64,000 bases of DNA from Aggregatibacter kilianii (lineage in GTDB: Bacteria; Pseudomonadota; Gammaproteobacteria; Enterobacterales; Pasteurellaceae), in NCBI RefSeq assembly GCF_003129965.1, contig NZ_NRCJ01000010.1:46768-110767 (forward strand), in the 5' to 3' direction. Under the pieces are notes generated by a model, which had not been told where the DNA came from, did no database searches, and worked only from the letters and a program-made list of their open reading frames with translations. Of the stretch, positions 1 through 10,179 are shown piece by piece. A program made the position numbers and the translations under genes. Position 1 is the first letter of the stretch; each line of letters opens with the position of its first letter.

Positions 1-1320
1 CTCGCTTTGTTTCACATAACCCGTGCCGTACACAATAGCATTCGGTGGCGTGCCTACCGGCAACATAAAGGCACAAGAGGCACCCAAGCCGATGATCATG
101 GCAAAGCCGAGCGGCGGCATATTTAGTGCATGAGCAATGGAGATGAAAATCGGTACTAATAAGGCGGCGCTTGCGGTGTTAGAGGTAAATTCCGTTAAAC
201 AAATGATAAAGGCGGCGATAATCAGTGCCATCACATAAGTGTGCCCGCCATTGATTAAATAAACGATGCCGTCCGCCATAATTTTACTGGCGCCGGAGCT
301 TTCCAATACCGCACTCAAGGTTAAGCCGCCGCCGAATAAAAACAGCACGCCCCATTCCGTATTGGCTTGAATTTCTTTCCAAGTTGCAATACCGCTGACG
401 CAAATAATCACAGCAGCACATAAAGCAATCATACTGTCGATACTTTCGATGTTTTTCGATAAGCCAAGTAAATCGGTAAGGAGGGAATTCACTTGTTTAC
501 TGAAAATCCATAATGATGCCACAGCAACAAAAATCACTAACGTTAGCCAACGTTTGCCGTTCATTGCCATGTGTTCAAATTGGATATCAAAGCGTAAATT
601 CAAGCGTGGACGGAAAACGATGTACAACCAACCGATGATTAACGGAAACAATAATAACATGACCGGCAAACCGTATTTCAGCCAATCGGCAAAGGTGAGT
701 TGTAATTGTGAGGCGGCGATCGCATTCGGCGGGCTACCTACTAAGGTACCCATGCCGCCGATACTGGCGCTATAAGCAATACCGAGTAATACGAAGACAT
801 AAGTGTTGTGCTCTTTTTTACGATCCAGCTGACTCAAAATACTCATGGACAGTGGGATCATCATGGCGGCGGTAGCAGTGTTACTCATCCACATGGAAAG
901 AAAGGCAGTGGCGCAGAAGAGGTACATCACTGCAACGAATAATCGACCTTTAGCTAATTGCATGATTTTATTCGCAATCATTTTATCGATTTTTTGCACA
1001 TTTAATGCCGTGGCTAATGCAAAGCCACCGAAGAATAAGAAAATCGTCGGATCTGCAAATGCAACCAAGGCGTCACGGCTATTCACCAAGCCCAAGCCGA
1101 CGGACAAAATAGGAACAAAAAGGGCGGTAACGCTCACGTTAATGGCTTCCGTCAGCCATAAAATGCCGACGAATGCCAATAGTGCCAATCCTCGATTAGC
1201 AGTGGGTTCAAAAGGCAGGGTAGTGAGTAGAACGATAAAAAGGAGAATATCAATGATGAAGATAACGCCTTTTTTGTTTATTTTGCTTTTCTGAAATGGA
1301 GTAAAGAGTGGTGCAGCCAT
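1..1320 (-). CDS. SLC13/DASS family anion transporter, 3'-truncated by window edge
   Basis: This is an inner-membrane Na+-coupled carrier of the divalent anion:sodium symporter family, whose substrates are dicarboxylates, sulfate or similar anions. 440 codons are visible from the ATG at 1320, and the frame is still open at base 1. The start follows a good ribosome site (AAGGTG). Many hydrophobic segments are present, with the family signatures TEFTSNTASAALLVPI and LPVGTPPNAIV near the visible C-terminus. It is clearly paralogous to the complete 460-residue protein at 59090-60472. By comparison with that copy, only about 20 residues are missing, so the gene should end just left of the window. 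The substrate cannot be told from sequence. Confidence 0.9.
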   Translation of the reverse strand, partial: MAAPLFTPFQKSKINKKGVIFIIDILLFIVLLTTLPFEPTANRGLALLAFVGILWLTEAINVSVTALFVPILSVGLGLVNSRDALVAFADPTIFLFFGGFALATALNVQKIDKMIANKIMQLAKGRLFVAVMYLFCATAFLSMWMSNTATAAMMIPLSMSILSQLDRKKEHNTYVFVLLGIAYSASIGGMGTLVGSPPNAIAASQLQLTFADWLKYGLPVMLLLFPLIIGWLYIVFRPRLNLRFDIQFEHMAMNGKRWLTLVIFVAVASLWIFSKQVNSLLTDLLGLSKNIESIDSMIALCAAVIICVSGIATWKEIQANTEWGVLFLFGGGLTLSAVLESSGASKIMADGIVYLINGGHTYVMALIIAAFIICLTEFTSNTASAALLVPIFISIAHALNMPPLGFAMIIGLGASCAFMLPVGTPPNAIVYGTGYVKQSE

Positions 1321-1435
1321 AATTCACCTTAACATAAAATAAAAAACAACAATAAGGGCGCGTATTACAACAGGAATGTGTTAGACGGGTTATGCGCTAT
1401 ATCAAAAAAATGTCATGTTTAAGGCAGATGAAAAG

Positions 1436-1474
1436 AAAAACTGCTCCAAATGATGACTTGTCGGAGCAGTTTTT
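1436..1474 (-). terminator. rho-independent terminator of modE
   Basis: A 12-bp perfect inverted repeat (AAAAACTGCTCC / GGAGCAGTTTTT) encloses a 15-nt loop. Read on the minus strand it is followed by a T-rich run. It lies just downstream of the modE stop codon. Confidence 0.8.
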
Positions 1475-1486
1475 TGAACAGGTGGA

Positions 1487-2266
1487 TTAATAAAGGGTAG
1501 CGAGAATGATTTGTTCCGGATCCACGGAGAGCCAAACTTGTTGCTCGGGTTCAATATGTTGTTCCTTGGTAAGCGTGGCGCAGAATTCAATGTCAGAATC
1601 TTCTAAAACCAAAATCGCTTCTCCTGCGTCCCCTTTATCAATGATGGATTTTACTGTTGCGCGGAATTGATTCGGCAGATTTTTTGCCTGTTTGGTGCGA
1701 AGTTTGACCCAAGGTGCCTTAAACATCAGCATCACTTCTTTGTCGGATTCAAGTTTTAAACGTACCGCACTTTTTTCTGTAATGGAAACGCTTAAAGGCT
1801 TGGCAAAGCCGTCTAAAGCAATATCGACAAAACAGTGGACGTCTTCAAAGCGTAGGGATTGTACTTTGCCGAAAAATTGATTACGGGCGCTACTTTGCAG
1901 AGAAAAACGTGCGGTAGCGGAAAGTAGGCTGTTGAGCGGGACTTTTTCGTCTTTCAAAATGCTAAATGCTTTTTCTTGAGTTTGTTCAAGTAAATCATAG
2001 AGTTGTAATAAGCGTTGTGCATAAACGGTAAGTGCCGTACCGCCACCGTTTCTGCCGCCGATATTACGTTCCAGTAGCGGTTTTGGGCTGATTTTATTCA
2101 TGGCTTCAAGATGATCCCAAGCACTTTTGTAGCTGACTTTGGCATTTTTCGCCGCTTGGTTAATGGAGCCGCATTTTTCAATTTCCTTGAGTAAACGGAT
2201 ACGCTTAGGATCAGCGAAGAGTTGTTGTTTTAATTTGATGGTGAGTAAAATTTCAGTGCCCCGCAT
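1487..2266 (-). CDS. modE: ModE, molybdate-responsive transcriptional regulator
   Basis: ModE is a cytoplasmic dimeric DNA-binding protein that senses molybdate and represses the modABC uptake operon. At 259 residues it matches the family length. The N-terminal winged helix-turn-helix carries KCGSINQAAKNAKVSYKSAW and RNIGGRNGGGTALT. The C-terminal half (about 125-259) holds tandem molybdate-binding MOP-like domains, including SARNQFFGKV and NQFRATVKSI. The ATG at 2266 follows a GAGGGGG ribosome site. It is divergent from modA, and the 230-bp gap is the expected place for its operator. Confidence 0.95.
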   Translation of the reverse strand: MRGTEILLTIKLKQQLFADPKRIRLLKEIEKCGSINQAAKNAKVSYKSAWDHLEAMNKISPKPLLERNIGGRNGGGTALTVYAQRLLQLYDLLEQTQEKAFSILKDEKVPLNSLLSATARFSLQSSARNQFFGKVQSLRFEDVHCFVDIALDGFAKPLSVSITEKSAVRLKLESDKEVMLMFKAPWVKLRTKQAKNLPNQFRATVKSIIDKGDAGEAILVLEDSDIEFCATLTKEQHIEPEQQVWLSVDPEQIILATLY

Positions 2267-2436
2267 ACGGTTTCCCCCTCAAGATTTTTCATAAATGCTA
2301 CGCGATTGTCGCGTGGCGAATCGGTTGCACATCATACTATATTTTAAGCGCAATAAGAATGTTTCCTAACCATATCGGCGTATTATTCAAAATAGGCTTT
2401 CATTTTGGTGAAAACGCATTTTTATATTGATTTTAT

Positions 2437-2464
2437 TCGTTGTATAATTCGTGCGATATATAAT
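2437..2464 (+). promoter_or_regulatory. putative ModE operator / modA promoter
   Basis: TCGTTGTATA (2437-2446) and TATATAAT (2457-2464) resemble the two half-sites of the ModE operator (consensus CGnTATATA...TATATAnCG), although the spacing and right half are imperfect. Two TATAAT hexamers (2443-2448, 2459-2464) could be -10 boxes for modA, which starts at 2497. The assignment rests mainly on context. Confidence 0.4.
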
Positions 2465-2496
2465 TTATTAACCAACCAAAAAATGGAGTTTTTATC

Positions 2497-3261
2497 ATGC
2501 GTAATTATTCAAAAATTGCTACCGGTTTAGCTGCCGTCTGTTTTGCTTTTTCTCTTTCTGCGCAAGCGAAAATCACTGTGTTCGCCGCCGCCTCCATGAC
2601 GGATTCTTTAAAACAAGTTGCTGCAAATTATTCAAAAGTTAATCCGAAAGAAGAAATCGTTTTTTCTTTTGCCTCTTCTTCCACGTTAGCCAAACAAATT
2701 GAAGAAGGCGCACCGGCCGACTTATTTATTTCCGCCAGCACCAAATGGATGAAATACCTTTCCGATAAAGAGTTAACCGTTAAAGACAGTGAAAAATTAT
2801 TGGTCGGTAACGAGTTGGTGTTAATTTCACAAAAAGACAATAAATTAGAAAACGTAGATATTGCCAAAGGTGAATGGATCAACCAATTAAAAGATACCTA
2901 TTTATCCGTGGGTGACCCGGCGCACGTTCCGGCAGGTCAATATGCGGAAGAAGCGCTAACTAAATTAAATTTATGGGATAAAGTGAAAGATAAATTAGCC
3001 CGTGCGAAAGATGTACGCGGTGCCTTGGCATTGGTTGAACGGGGAGAAGCGCCGCTGGGCATTGTGTATGCCACCGATGCGAAAGTGAGCAAAGACGTGA
3101 AAACTATCGGTGTTTTCCCACAAAATTCTTACAAACCTGCCGATTATCCGGTGGCGATCTTAAAAGATCATAATAACGCAGAAACACAATCCTTCTTGAA
3201 ATATTTGGAATCGCCTGAAGCGAAAAAAGTCTTTGTGGATTATGGTTTCTCGGTAAAATAG
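2497..3261 (+). CDS. modA: ModA, periplasmic molybdate-binding protein
   Basis: ModA captures molybdate or tungstate in the periplasm and delivers it to ModBC. At 254 residues it has a cleavable signal peptide (MRNYSKIATGLAAVCFAFSLSAQA, cut after about residue 24). The mature start ITVFAAASMTDSLKQV is the ModA hallmark, and the ligand-contact segments SFASSSTLAKQIEEGAPADLF, GDPAHVPAGQYA and GIVYATDA follow. The start is preceded by AATGGAG. It is the first gene of modABC and is separated from modB by a 67-bp gap containing a hairpin. Confidence 0.96.
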   Translation: MRNYSKIATGLAAVCFAFSLSAQAKITVFAAASMTDSLKQVAANYSKVNPKEEIVFSFASSSTLAKQIEEGAPADLFISASTKWMKYLSDKELTVKDSEKLLVGNELVLISQKDNKLENVDIAKGEWINQLKDTYLSVGDPAHVPAGQYAEEALTKLNLWDKVKDKLARAKDVRGALALVERGEAPLGIVYATDAKVSKDVKTIGVFPQNSYKPADYPVAILKDHNNAETQSFLKYLESPEAKKVFVDYGFSVK

Positions 3262-3281
3262 CCGAATGCAATTGACTCGTT

Positions 3282-3305
3282 AAGCGTAGCCTTTGTGCTA
3301 CGCTT
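3282..3305 (+). terminator. intercistronic hairpin between modA and modB
   Basis: A perfect 9-bp stem (AAGCGTAGC / GCTACGCTT) with a 6-nt loop is followed by the AT-rich stretch TATTTATAT. It resembles a weak terminator or mRNA-end stabiliser. It could set a higher level of the binding protein ModA than of the membrane components. Confidence 0.55.
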
Positions 3306-3328
3306 TATTTATATAGGGAATTGGAATT

Positions 3329-4057
3329 TTGCTTACACAGTTTCTGACCTTATTGGGTTTGAGCCCATTGGAAATTGATGCTATTCGACTGAGTTTAGAG
3401 GTGTCCGTTAGCGCTATGGTGTGGAGCCTACCGTTTGCCATATTAACGGCTTGGGTGTTGGCGCGTAAGGATTTCTATGGGAAATCCATTGTCGGCGGGA
3501 TTATTCATTTACCGTTGGTGTTGCCGCCGGTAGTGATCGGTTATCTCTTGCTTGTGGCAATGGGGCGCAACGGTTTTATCGGCAAATATCTATACCAATG
3601 GTTCGGGCTAACTTTCGGTTTCAATTGGCGAGGTGCGGTACTCGCCGCTGCTGTGGTAGCATTTCCGTTGGTGGTGCGGGCAATTCGCCTTTCGCTGGAA
3701 AGTATCGATGTAAAACTGGAACAAGCCGCCAGAACCTTGGGAGCATCCGCTTGGCGGGTGTTTTTTACCATCACCTTGCCGTTATCCTTGCCGGGTATTC
3801 TTGCCGGCATCGTGTTGGGTTTTGCACGTTCTCTAGGGGAATTCGGCGCAACCATCACTTTCGTTTCCAATATTGCCGGTGAAACGCAAACCATTCCACT
3901 GGCAATGTATTCCTTTATTCAAACGCCCGGCGCGGAAGAACAGGCGGCTAGGCTATGTATTTTTGCCGTGATGCTGTCTTTGATTTCTCTCTTGTTATCG
4001 GAATGGCTGGCAAAACGTATGCAGAAAAAGTTAGGACAAAGCGATGCTGTACATTGA
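3329..4057 (+). CDS. modB: ModB, molybdate ABC transporter permease
   Basis: ModB is the inner-membrane channel subunit of the ModABC importer. It has 242 residues with five to six hydrophobic segments. The EAA loop that docks onto ModC is visible as [20 protein letters not shown] (about 132-151), followed by [20 protein letters not shown]. The best start is a TTG at 3329 behind AGGGAATTGG. No in-frame ATG lies before the conserved N-terminus. The 3' end overlaps modC by 14 bp, indicating translational coupling. Confidence 0.94.
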   Translation: MLTQFLTLLGLSPLEIDAIRLSLEVSVSAMVWSLPFAILTAWVLARKDFYGKSIVGGIIHLPLVLPPVVIGYLLLVAMGRNGFIGKYLYQWFGLTFGFNWRGAVLAAAVVAFPLVVRAIRLSLESIDVKLEQAARTLGASAWRVFFTITLPLSLPGILAGIVLGFARSLGEFGATITFVSNIAGETQTIPLAMYSFIQTPGAEEQAARLCIFAVMLSLISLLLSEWLAKRMQKKLGQSDAVH

Positions 4058-5105
4058 TGTAAAAAAACAATTAGGCAATTTATCTCTGCAAGCCAAGTTA
4101 AACATTCCGGCGCAAGGTGTGACCGCACTTTTCGGCTTATCCGGTTCGGGAAAATCTTCCTTGATTAATCTGGTAAGCGGTTTGATTACACCCGATGAAG
4201 GAGTGATTGCGTTAAATGATCGCGTGTTATTTGAATCGGAGGAAGATCTTTGCGTGCCGGCTTATCGACGCAATATGGGGTATGTTTTTCAGGATGCGCG
4301 TTTGTTTCCTCATTATACGGTAAAAGGCAATTTGCGTTATGGCATGAAAAATACCAGCAAGGCGGAATTTGATTATATTGTGGAATTGTTGGGCATCGGA
4401 CATCTGTTAAAACGCTACCCGATCACCTTATCCGGTGGCGAAAAACAGCGTGTGGCGATCGGACGTGCGCTTTTGACGGATCCGGAGATTTTATTGATGG
4501 ACGAACCGCTTTCCGCGCTGGATTTACCGCGTAAACGGGAACTGCTGAATTACCTGGAACGCCTGTCCAAAGAAATTAACATTCCGATTTTATATGTCAC
4601 TCATAGTTTGGATGAATTACTGCGCTTGGCGGAGCGGGTAGTGCTACTCAATAACGGCAAAGTCGAGGCTTATGATGTCTTGGAAAATATTTGGGAAAGC
4701 CCGTTGTTTCTTCCTTGGAAGCAGGAAAATGAGCAAAGTGCGGTGCTTTCTCTGCCTGTTTTTTTGCATAATCCGTCTTATAAAATGACCGCACTTTCCA
4801 TTGGCAATCAACAAATCTGGATTCATGAAGTGGAGGCGCAGCTAAATGAAAAAGTGCGAATTTGTATTCACAGCTCTGATGTTTCCATTACGTTAAATAA
4901 AGCGGAAAAATCCAGTATTCGTAATATCCTTTACGGGCGCATTGTGAAGGTGCAGGAATTTGAGAGCCGTGTTGATTTGAAGTTGGATATTGCGGGCAAG
5001 CACATTTGGGCGAGCATCAGCAAATGGTCATTTTACGACTTAGGCTTGCAACTGGGCCAGTTGGTTTATGCGCAAATTAAAGCCATTTCCGTGATGTCGG
5101 CATAG
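4044..5105 (+). CDS. modC: ModC, molybdate ABC transporter ATPase
   Basis: ModC hydrolyses ATP to power molybdate import at the inner face of the membrane. In its 353 residues the nucleotide-binding domain carries Walker [10 protein letters not shown] (about 32-40), signature [16 protein letters not shown], Walker [13 protein letters not shown] and the switch histidine in YVTHSLDE. The C-terminal region (about 285-350) is the regulatory MOP/TOBE domain ([16 protein letters not shown]). Two DNA uptake sequences lie inside the coding region near 4735 and 4789. It overlaps the end of modB. Confidence 0.96.
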   Translation: MLYIDVKKQLGNLSLQAKLNIPAQGVTALFGLSGSGKSSLINLVSGLITPDEGVIALNDRVLFESEEDLCVPAYRRNMGYVFQDARLFPHYTVKGNLRYGMKNTSKAEFDYIVELLGIGHLLKRYPITLSGGEKQRVAIGRALLTDPEILLMDEPLSALDLPRKRELLNYLERLSKEINIPILYVTHSLDELLRLAERVVLLNNGKVEAYDVLENIWESPLFLPWKQENEQSAVLSLPVFLHNPSYKMTALSIGNQQIWIHEVEAQLNEKVRICIHSSDVSITLNKAEKSSIRNILYGRIVKVQEFESRVDLKLDIAGKHIWASISKWSFYDLGLQLGQLVYAQIKAISVMSA

Positions 5106-5122
5106 CGAATTTCCCCCATATA

Positions 5123-5152
5123 AAAACAGCACCTTTGAGGTGCTGTTTTGTT
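5123..5152 (+). terminator. rho-independent terminator of modABC
   Basis: A perfect 12-bp stem (AAAACAGCACCT / AGGTGCTGTTTT) with loop TTG sits 17 nt after the modC stop codon and runs into a T-rich tract. Confidence 0.85.
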
Positions 5153-5163
5153 TGGTTTCCATT

Positions 5164-5210
5164 AAAGTGCGGTCATTTTTAAAAACGTTTTTCAAATCTA
5201 CCGCACTTTT
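5164..5210. terminator. inverted DNA-uptake-sequence pair between modC and fdnI
   Basis: AAAGTGCGGT (5164-5173) and ACCGCACTTT (5200-5209) form an inverted pair about 26 bp apart between two convergent genes, with T-runs inside and after. Paired USS commonly serve as terminators in Pasteurellaceae. This one would stop the fdn operon on the minus strand. Confidence 0.65.
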
Positions 5211-5213
5211 TGA

Positions 5214-5927
5214 CTAGCTGAATTGCTTAAAGACGGCTTTGGTCGGTTCGCCTTTTTCTTCCCGTTCAACGTCTTTTTCAAGCTCAGGAAGCACTTCTTC
5301 ACGATACCATTTCGGGTGGTGTTTTTTCGCCCAACGTACGGTTACCCAACCCTCTACGATCCCTCTAATAGAGCCTTTCACCCAGAACGCCATATAGATA
5401 TGCACCAGAATACCTGTGAACAACATAAAGGCGCAGGCGGAGTGCAACAAGATAGCGATGCGCAACACAGGGATAGAGAAGTGATGCGAGAAGTATTGGC
5501 GCCACATAATGATGCCGGAGCCCATTAAGGTAAACATGGCGAGGATCAATGTCCAGAACAACATTTTTTGACCCAGGTTATATTTACCGTTATCGGCAAC
5601 AGCGTGTTCATTGCCTTTCAAGACTTCAAGAATGCCTTTCATCCAACGAATGTCGTTTTTCTCCGGAATATTATGATGCCAATACAGTGAACATAAGAAC
5701 ACAAAGGCAATAAACATCAAAATACCGGTGAACGGGTGAATGGCTCGGGCAAGTTGCGGCGTACCGAGAATTTCCGTCAACCATGCGAAATCGGGGAAGA
5801 AGAATGCCACCCCGGTAAACATGGTCAAGAAGAAACTGATCACCAAGAACCAGTGACTCAGACGCGCAGGAATTCGATGGCGAATGATACGGGTATCATT
5901 GGTAATTTCAAGTTTACCTTTACTCAT
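5214..5927 (-). CDS. fdnI: formate dehydrogenase-N gamma subunit (cytochrome b556)
   Basis: This membrane subunit passes electrons from FdxH to the quinone pool through two b-type haems. From the chosen start it has 237 residues, with four hydrophobic helices beginning at [20 protein letters not shown]. Candidate haem-ligand histidines lie in the helices ([28 protein letters not shown]). The ATG at 5927 is preferred because a GGAGG lies 9 nt upstream; a frame extension to 5984 would run deep into fdxH. It overlaps fdxH by 8 bp and is the last gene of fdnG-fdxH-fdnI. The equivalent H. influenzae gene is called fdxI. Confidence 0.93.
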   Translation of the reverse strand: MSKGKLEITNDTRIIRHRIPARLSHWFLVISFFLTMFTGVAFFFPDFAWLTEILGTPQLARAIHPFTGILMFIAFVFLCSLYWHHNIPEKNDIRWMKGILEVLKGNEHAVADNGKYNLGQKMLFWTLILAMFTLMGSGIIMWRQYFSHHFSIPVLRIAILLHSACAFMLFTGILVHIYMAFWVKGSIRGIVEGWVTVRWAKKHHPKWYREEVLPELEKDVEREEKGEPTKAVFKQFS

Positions 5928-6852
5928 CTTTTTTGCCTCCGCGTTTGTCTTCATCTTCAAATTTTTCGTGATGATCTTCCACATCTTCTTCTGTGTTTGG
6001 ACCTACTACGAGGTAGTGCCCGATTTCAGCAAGCGCCAAACCGCCCATGGCAACTGCTGCGACCGGTTTCAGAATATCTTTCCATAAGGTAATGGTCGGA
6101 TCGATTTGTGGATCTTTTGGAAGCCCGTTATACAATTCCGGTTTGTCGGCGTGATGCAATACATACATAACATGGGTGCCACCGACGCCTTCCGGATCAT
6201 AAAGACCGGCATTTTCGTAGCCACGGGATTTTAAGTCGGCGATACGCTGTTCCGCATAAACTTTCATTTCTTCCTTAGAGCCGAAACGAATCGCACCGGT
6301 CGGGCAAGTTTTGACGCATGCTGGTTCTTGTCCTACGGAAACGCGATCCACGCAAAGTGTGCATTTATATACACGGTTGTCTTCCGGATTCATCCGCGGA
6401 ATATTAAACGGACAGCCTGCGATACAGTAACCGCAGCCGATACATTTGTCTGACTGGAAGTCAACAATACCGTTGGCGTACTGGATGATTGCGCCCGGAG
6501 AAGGGCAGGCTTTCAAACAGCCGGGCTCGGTACAGTGCATACAACCGTCTTTGCGGATTAACCACTCTAAACGATCATTTTCTTCCACTTCGTTGAAGCG
6601 CATGACCGTCCAGGCTTTTGCATTCAGATCCACCGGGTTATCGTAAATACCTACGCATTGCGCATTGACGTCGGAGCGGATGTCATTCCACTCCGAACAG
6701 CCCACTTGACAGGCTTTACAACCGATACAGGTGGTGACATCAATAAGTTTGGCTACTTCAACTTTGTGATCTCGCGCATGCGGTGCAGGGGTTAATCCTG
6801 ACGTTGCAGAGATCTTGATAATATCTTGCGTTTGTACATCCATTGCTCTCAT
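5920..6852 (-). CDS. fdxH: formate dehydrogenase-N beta subunit, four [4Fe-4S] clusters
   Basis: FdxH is the electron-transfer subunit linking the catalytic alpha subunit to the membrane cytochrome. It has 310 residues. Four cysteine groups are visible, beginning with [14 protein letters not shown] (about 42-55), then [27 protein letters not shown] and CTLCVDR...CVKTCP. A single C-terminal transmembrane helix (about 265-285, [20 protein letters not shown]) anchors it with the bulk in the periplasm. The tail is very acidic and charged. The start at 6852 has GGAGG at a good distance, and it lies 1 bp after fdnG. Confidence 0.95.
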   Translation of the reverse strand: MRAMDVQTQDIIKISATSGLTPAPHARDHKVEVAKLIDVTTCIGCKACQVGCSEWNDIRSDVNAQCVGIYDNPVDLNAKAWTVMRFNEVEENDRLEWLIRKDGCMHCTEPGCLKACPSPGAIIQYANGIVDFQSDKCIGCGYCIAGCPFNIPRMNPEDNRVYKCTLCVDRVSVGQEPACVKTCPTGAIRFGSKEEMKVYAEQRIADLKSRGYENAGLYDPEGVGGTHVMYVLHHADKPELYNGLPKDPQIDPTITLWKDILKPVAAVAMGGLALAEIGHYLVVGPNTEEDVEDHHEKFEDEDKRGGKKDE

Positions 6853-6853
6853 A

Positions 6854-9800
6854 TTATGCAGCCTCCGCTATTTTTTCGATATTCACTAAGAAAGTTTTAT
6901 ATTCCGGGGTTTGTGTTACCGATTCCCCCCAGGATGGCGTTAAGGTATTGGTTGCGAAACCTCGATTGCCCTTGCCATTTAATGCTTTCATGTTCCAGTG
7001 AATCGGAATGCCTACATGGTGTACAGTTTGTCCGTTTACTTCTAAGGCTTTTAAGCGTTTCGTAACCACCGCTACAGCTTTAATGTAGCCGCGTTTTGAG
7101 GTAATGCGAACCATATCGCCTTTTTGGATGCCTTTTTCTTCCGCCAGTTTTTCACCGATTTCCACAAATTGCTGTGGTTGTGCAATGATGTTAATGGCAG
7201 ATTGTGCAGTCCAACTGTGGAAGTGTTCGGTTAAACGGTAGGTTGTCGCCACAAACGGATATTCTTTATTTGAGCCGATAAATTCACGATCTTCTTTGTA
7301 AATACGCACAGTTGGATCCGATACCACATTCGGATGGAGTGGGTTAGTATCAATCGGACTTTCAATCGGTTCGTAATGTTCCGGGAATGGACCGCTGTTA
7401 ATACGATCTGTTGCAAACAAACGACCTACACCCTCGGCAGACATCATAAATGGACCGGTGTCGGAACCCGGCGGTTGTGTGCCGTAGTCGGCAATATCAA
7501 ACCAGTTCCAGTTCTTACCGTTCCATTTGATTAATTGACGGTGTTTATCCCAAGGATTACCGTTAATGTCTAAAGAAGCTCGGCTATAAAGCACACGGCG
7601 GTTAGCCGGCCATGCAAAGCCCCAGCCTAAAGTGCAACCTAAACCGGATGGATCGGAGTTATCGCGATTTTCCGTTTGGTTACCTTTTTCCGTCCATTGA
7701 CCGACATAAAGCCAGTTTCCGGAGGTTGTTGTACCATCATCACGTAAGTGCGCAAAGCCGTTAAGTAGCTGACCTTTTTTATACATCAGGTTGCCATTGG
7801 CATCGTAGAGATCTTCCAAGGCATAACCGTTTAATTCTTTCGCTAATTCCGCCGGAGACGGGGAATGCGGAATGTCGTAGTTCCATGTCATGGCTTCAAA
7901 GGAGTCAATACCGCGACCGCCTTCTTTCATGTAAAGTTCATGCATTTCTTCACGAATCATGGAGAAAATGTCCGCATCCGGTAATGCTTCACCCGGCTGG
8001 TCACAGGATTTTTGGTGCCATTGCGCCCAACGACCAGAGTTGGCGATAGAGCCGTCTTCTTCTGCGAAACAGGTGGTTGGCAAGCGGAATACTTCCGTTT
8101 GAATTTTTGAAGAATCAACATCGTTAGATTCGCCGAAGTTTCTCCAGAATTCGGAACTTTCGGTTTGTAACGGATCCAATACAATTAAGTATTTCAGTTT
8201 ACTCATGCCGGCAACGGTTTTGTTTTTATTCGGCAACGAGTTCAATACGTTGAAACCTTGTAAAATCCAACCGTGCATTTCACCGTCATGCATCATTTTT
8301 ACATGGGTAATCGGGTCATATACGCGATCCACTTTCGGCAGATAATCAAAGCCCCAACCATTTTCTTTAGTCGCTTTATCACCATAGAAGGTTTTCATCA
8401 TACTGATGAAGAATTTCGGTGTATTGCGATAGTAGTTAATTTGATTCGGCACGATATCTTTCGGCGTAATCGCATTAATAAACTGATCAAATGAGCTTTC
8501 TTTTTCGGTCGGTAAACGCATATAACCCGGCAACATGGTTGGTAGTAAACCCATGTCGGTTGTGCCTTGTACGTTGGAGTGACCCCGCAACGCATTGATA
8601 CCCCCACCCGGCATACCGATGTTGCCCAGTAACAACTGGATCATCGCCATTGAACGAATATTTTGCGTACCGATTGTGTGTTCGGTAAAGCCTAACGCAT
8701 ATAAGTGCGTCATGGTTTTATTTGGAGCAGACGTTTTACCGATTTCTTCGCAGATTTGTAAGAATAGTTTTTGTTTTACACCGGTAATATTTTCAACAAC
8801 TTCAGGTGTATAACGGGCAACGTGTTCTTTCAATACATTAATCACACAGCGTGGATCCTGTAATGTCATGTCACGTTTCGGATGTCCGCTTTCATCAAAC
8901 TGGTAGTTCCAGGTTGATTTGTCATAGTTGCCTTTTTCTTCATTAAATCCGGAGAACAAGCCGTCTTCAAACTTGTAACCTTCGTTTACCAAATAAGAAG
9001 CATTAGTATAGTGTTTTACATATTCGTGTTGAATTTGGTTGGTTTCCAATAAGTAACGAATCACACCCATTAAAAATGCAATGTCCGTACCGGAACGAAG
9101 TGGCGCGTGTAGGTCGGCAACGGATGCTGTACGATTAAAGCGCGGATCAACCACAATAATTTTTGCACCGTTTTTCTTCGCTTCAATTGCCCAGCGGAAA
9201 CCGACAGGATGCGCTTCGGCAGGGTTACCCCCTTGAACAAGAATAAGATTGGCGTTTTTGATGTCAACCCAGTTGTTTGTCATGGCACCGCGACCAAATG
9301 ATGGAGCAAGACTTGCTACCGTTGGTCCGTGTCAAGTATTCGCTTGGTTACATACCGGCAACATCCCTAACATGCGAATCCATTTCTGGGTTAACAGTGC
9401 GGCTTCATTACTGATTGCTGATGCCGTCATAATCCCTGTGGTGGTCCAACGATTTACAATGTTACCTGCTTCATTTTTCTCTACAAAATTGGCGTCGCGG
9501 TCATCTTTCATCAGGCGGGCAATGCGTTTAATCGCATCGTGCCAGGATATGCGCTCCCACTTGTCGGAGCCCGGCGCTCGATATTGCGGATATAAAGCGC
9601 GACTTTCGCTGTTGACGAAATCCAGTGCGCCGGCGCCTTTAGGGCACAACGCCCCACGGCTAATCGGATGATCCGGGTCACCTTCAATGTGGAATAATTT
9701 AGAACGGGTATTGGTAGCGGTATGACTACTTAATGTATTGGATGGTGTACCTGTGCTGTACATCAACATACCGCAGCTTACGGCGCAGTATGTACAGGTT

Positions 9801-9943
9801 TGGCGTGATTCTTTGGCACGCAATAGTTTATATTCGCGTGGTGCAGCCAAGGCCGTTGATGGCGCAAAGCCCAACATCGCAACGGATGTTCCCGCCATTC
9901 CTCCGGCACAGACCTTAAAGAATTTTCTTCTACTGATCTGCAT
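6854..9943 (-). CDS. fdnG: formate dehydrogenase-N alpha subunit, selenocysteine-containing (Sec204)
   Basis: FdnG is the periplasmic catalytic subunit that oxidises formate at a bis-MGD molybdenum centre. The gene reads as two pieces split by one in-frame TGA at 9332-9334. Flanking residues ([17 protein letters not shown]) match the selenocysteine site of E. coli FdnG, so TGA is read as Sec at residue 204 of 1029. A twin-arginine signal (SRRKFF) opens the protein, and [10 protein letters not shown] begins the [4Fe-4S] site. The ATG at 9943 is chosen over 9964 because GGGGAG precedes it and it aligns with the family N-terminus. It must be annotated as one gene, not as a pseudogene. selA, selB and selC are not in the window. 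Confidence 0.95.
9296..9334 (-). promoter_or_regulatory. Sec codon and bacterial SECIS hairpin in fdnG
   Basis: On the minus strand the UGA (9332-9334) is followed 14 nt later by AGCAA-GUC-UUGCU (9317-9305), a 5-bp stem whose loop contains the GU typical of SelB-binding hairpins. Distance and position fit the bacterial SECIS, which lies within the coding sequence right after the codon. Confidence 0.75.
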
Positions 9944-10179
9944 AAATACTCCCCACATCAACAAAATTTGTTGTTGTTTTCAGTTTGATAGTTTGAAATT
10001 CGTCTTGAGTAGATAATTTGATGGTCGTTTTTGTTAAATTTGTATTAAAATTTAGCGAAACGTTGCTTAGTAGTGATGTAACAATTTAATACATGGCTAC
10101 CTATCTATTAGCGTTGGCTAGGATACCGATTTTTTCTACGGAAATCTATAATTAATAATGGCTAGAAGGGGGCAAAATT

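Noticed and set aside
845..1294. Forward frame of 149 codons opposite the left-edge transporter
   Set aside because: It is a shadow of the membrane-protein codons on the other strand, with no ribosome site and no protein-like composition.
9332..9334. In-frame stop splitting fdnG, suggesting a pseudogene
   Set aside because: Context, residue position and following hairpin match a selenocysteine codon, so the gene is intact.
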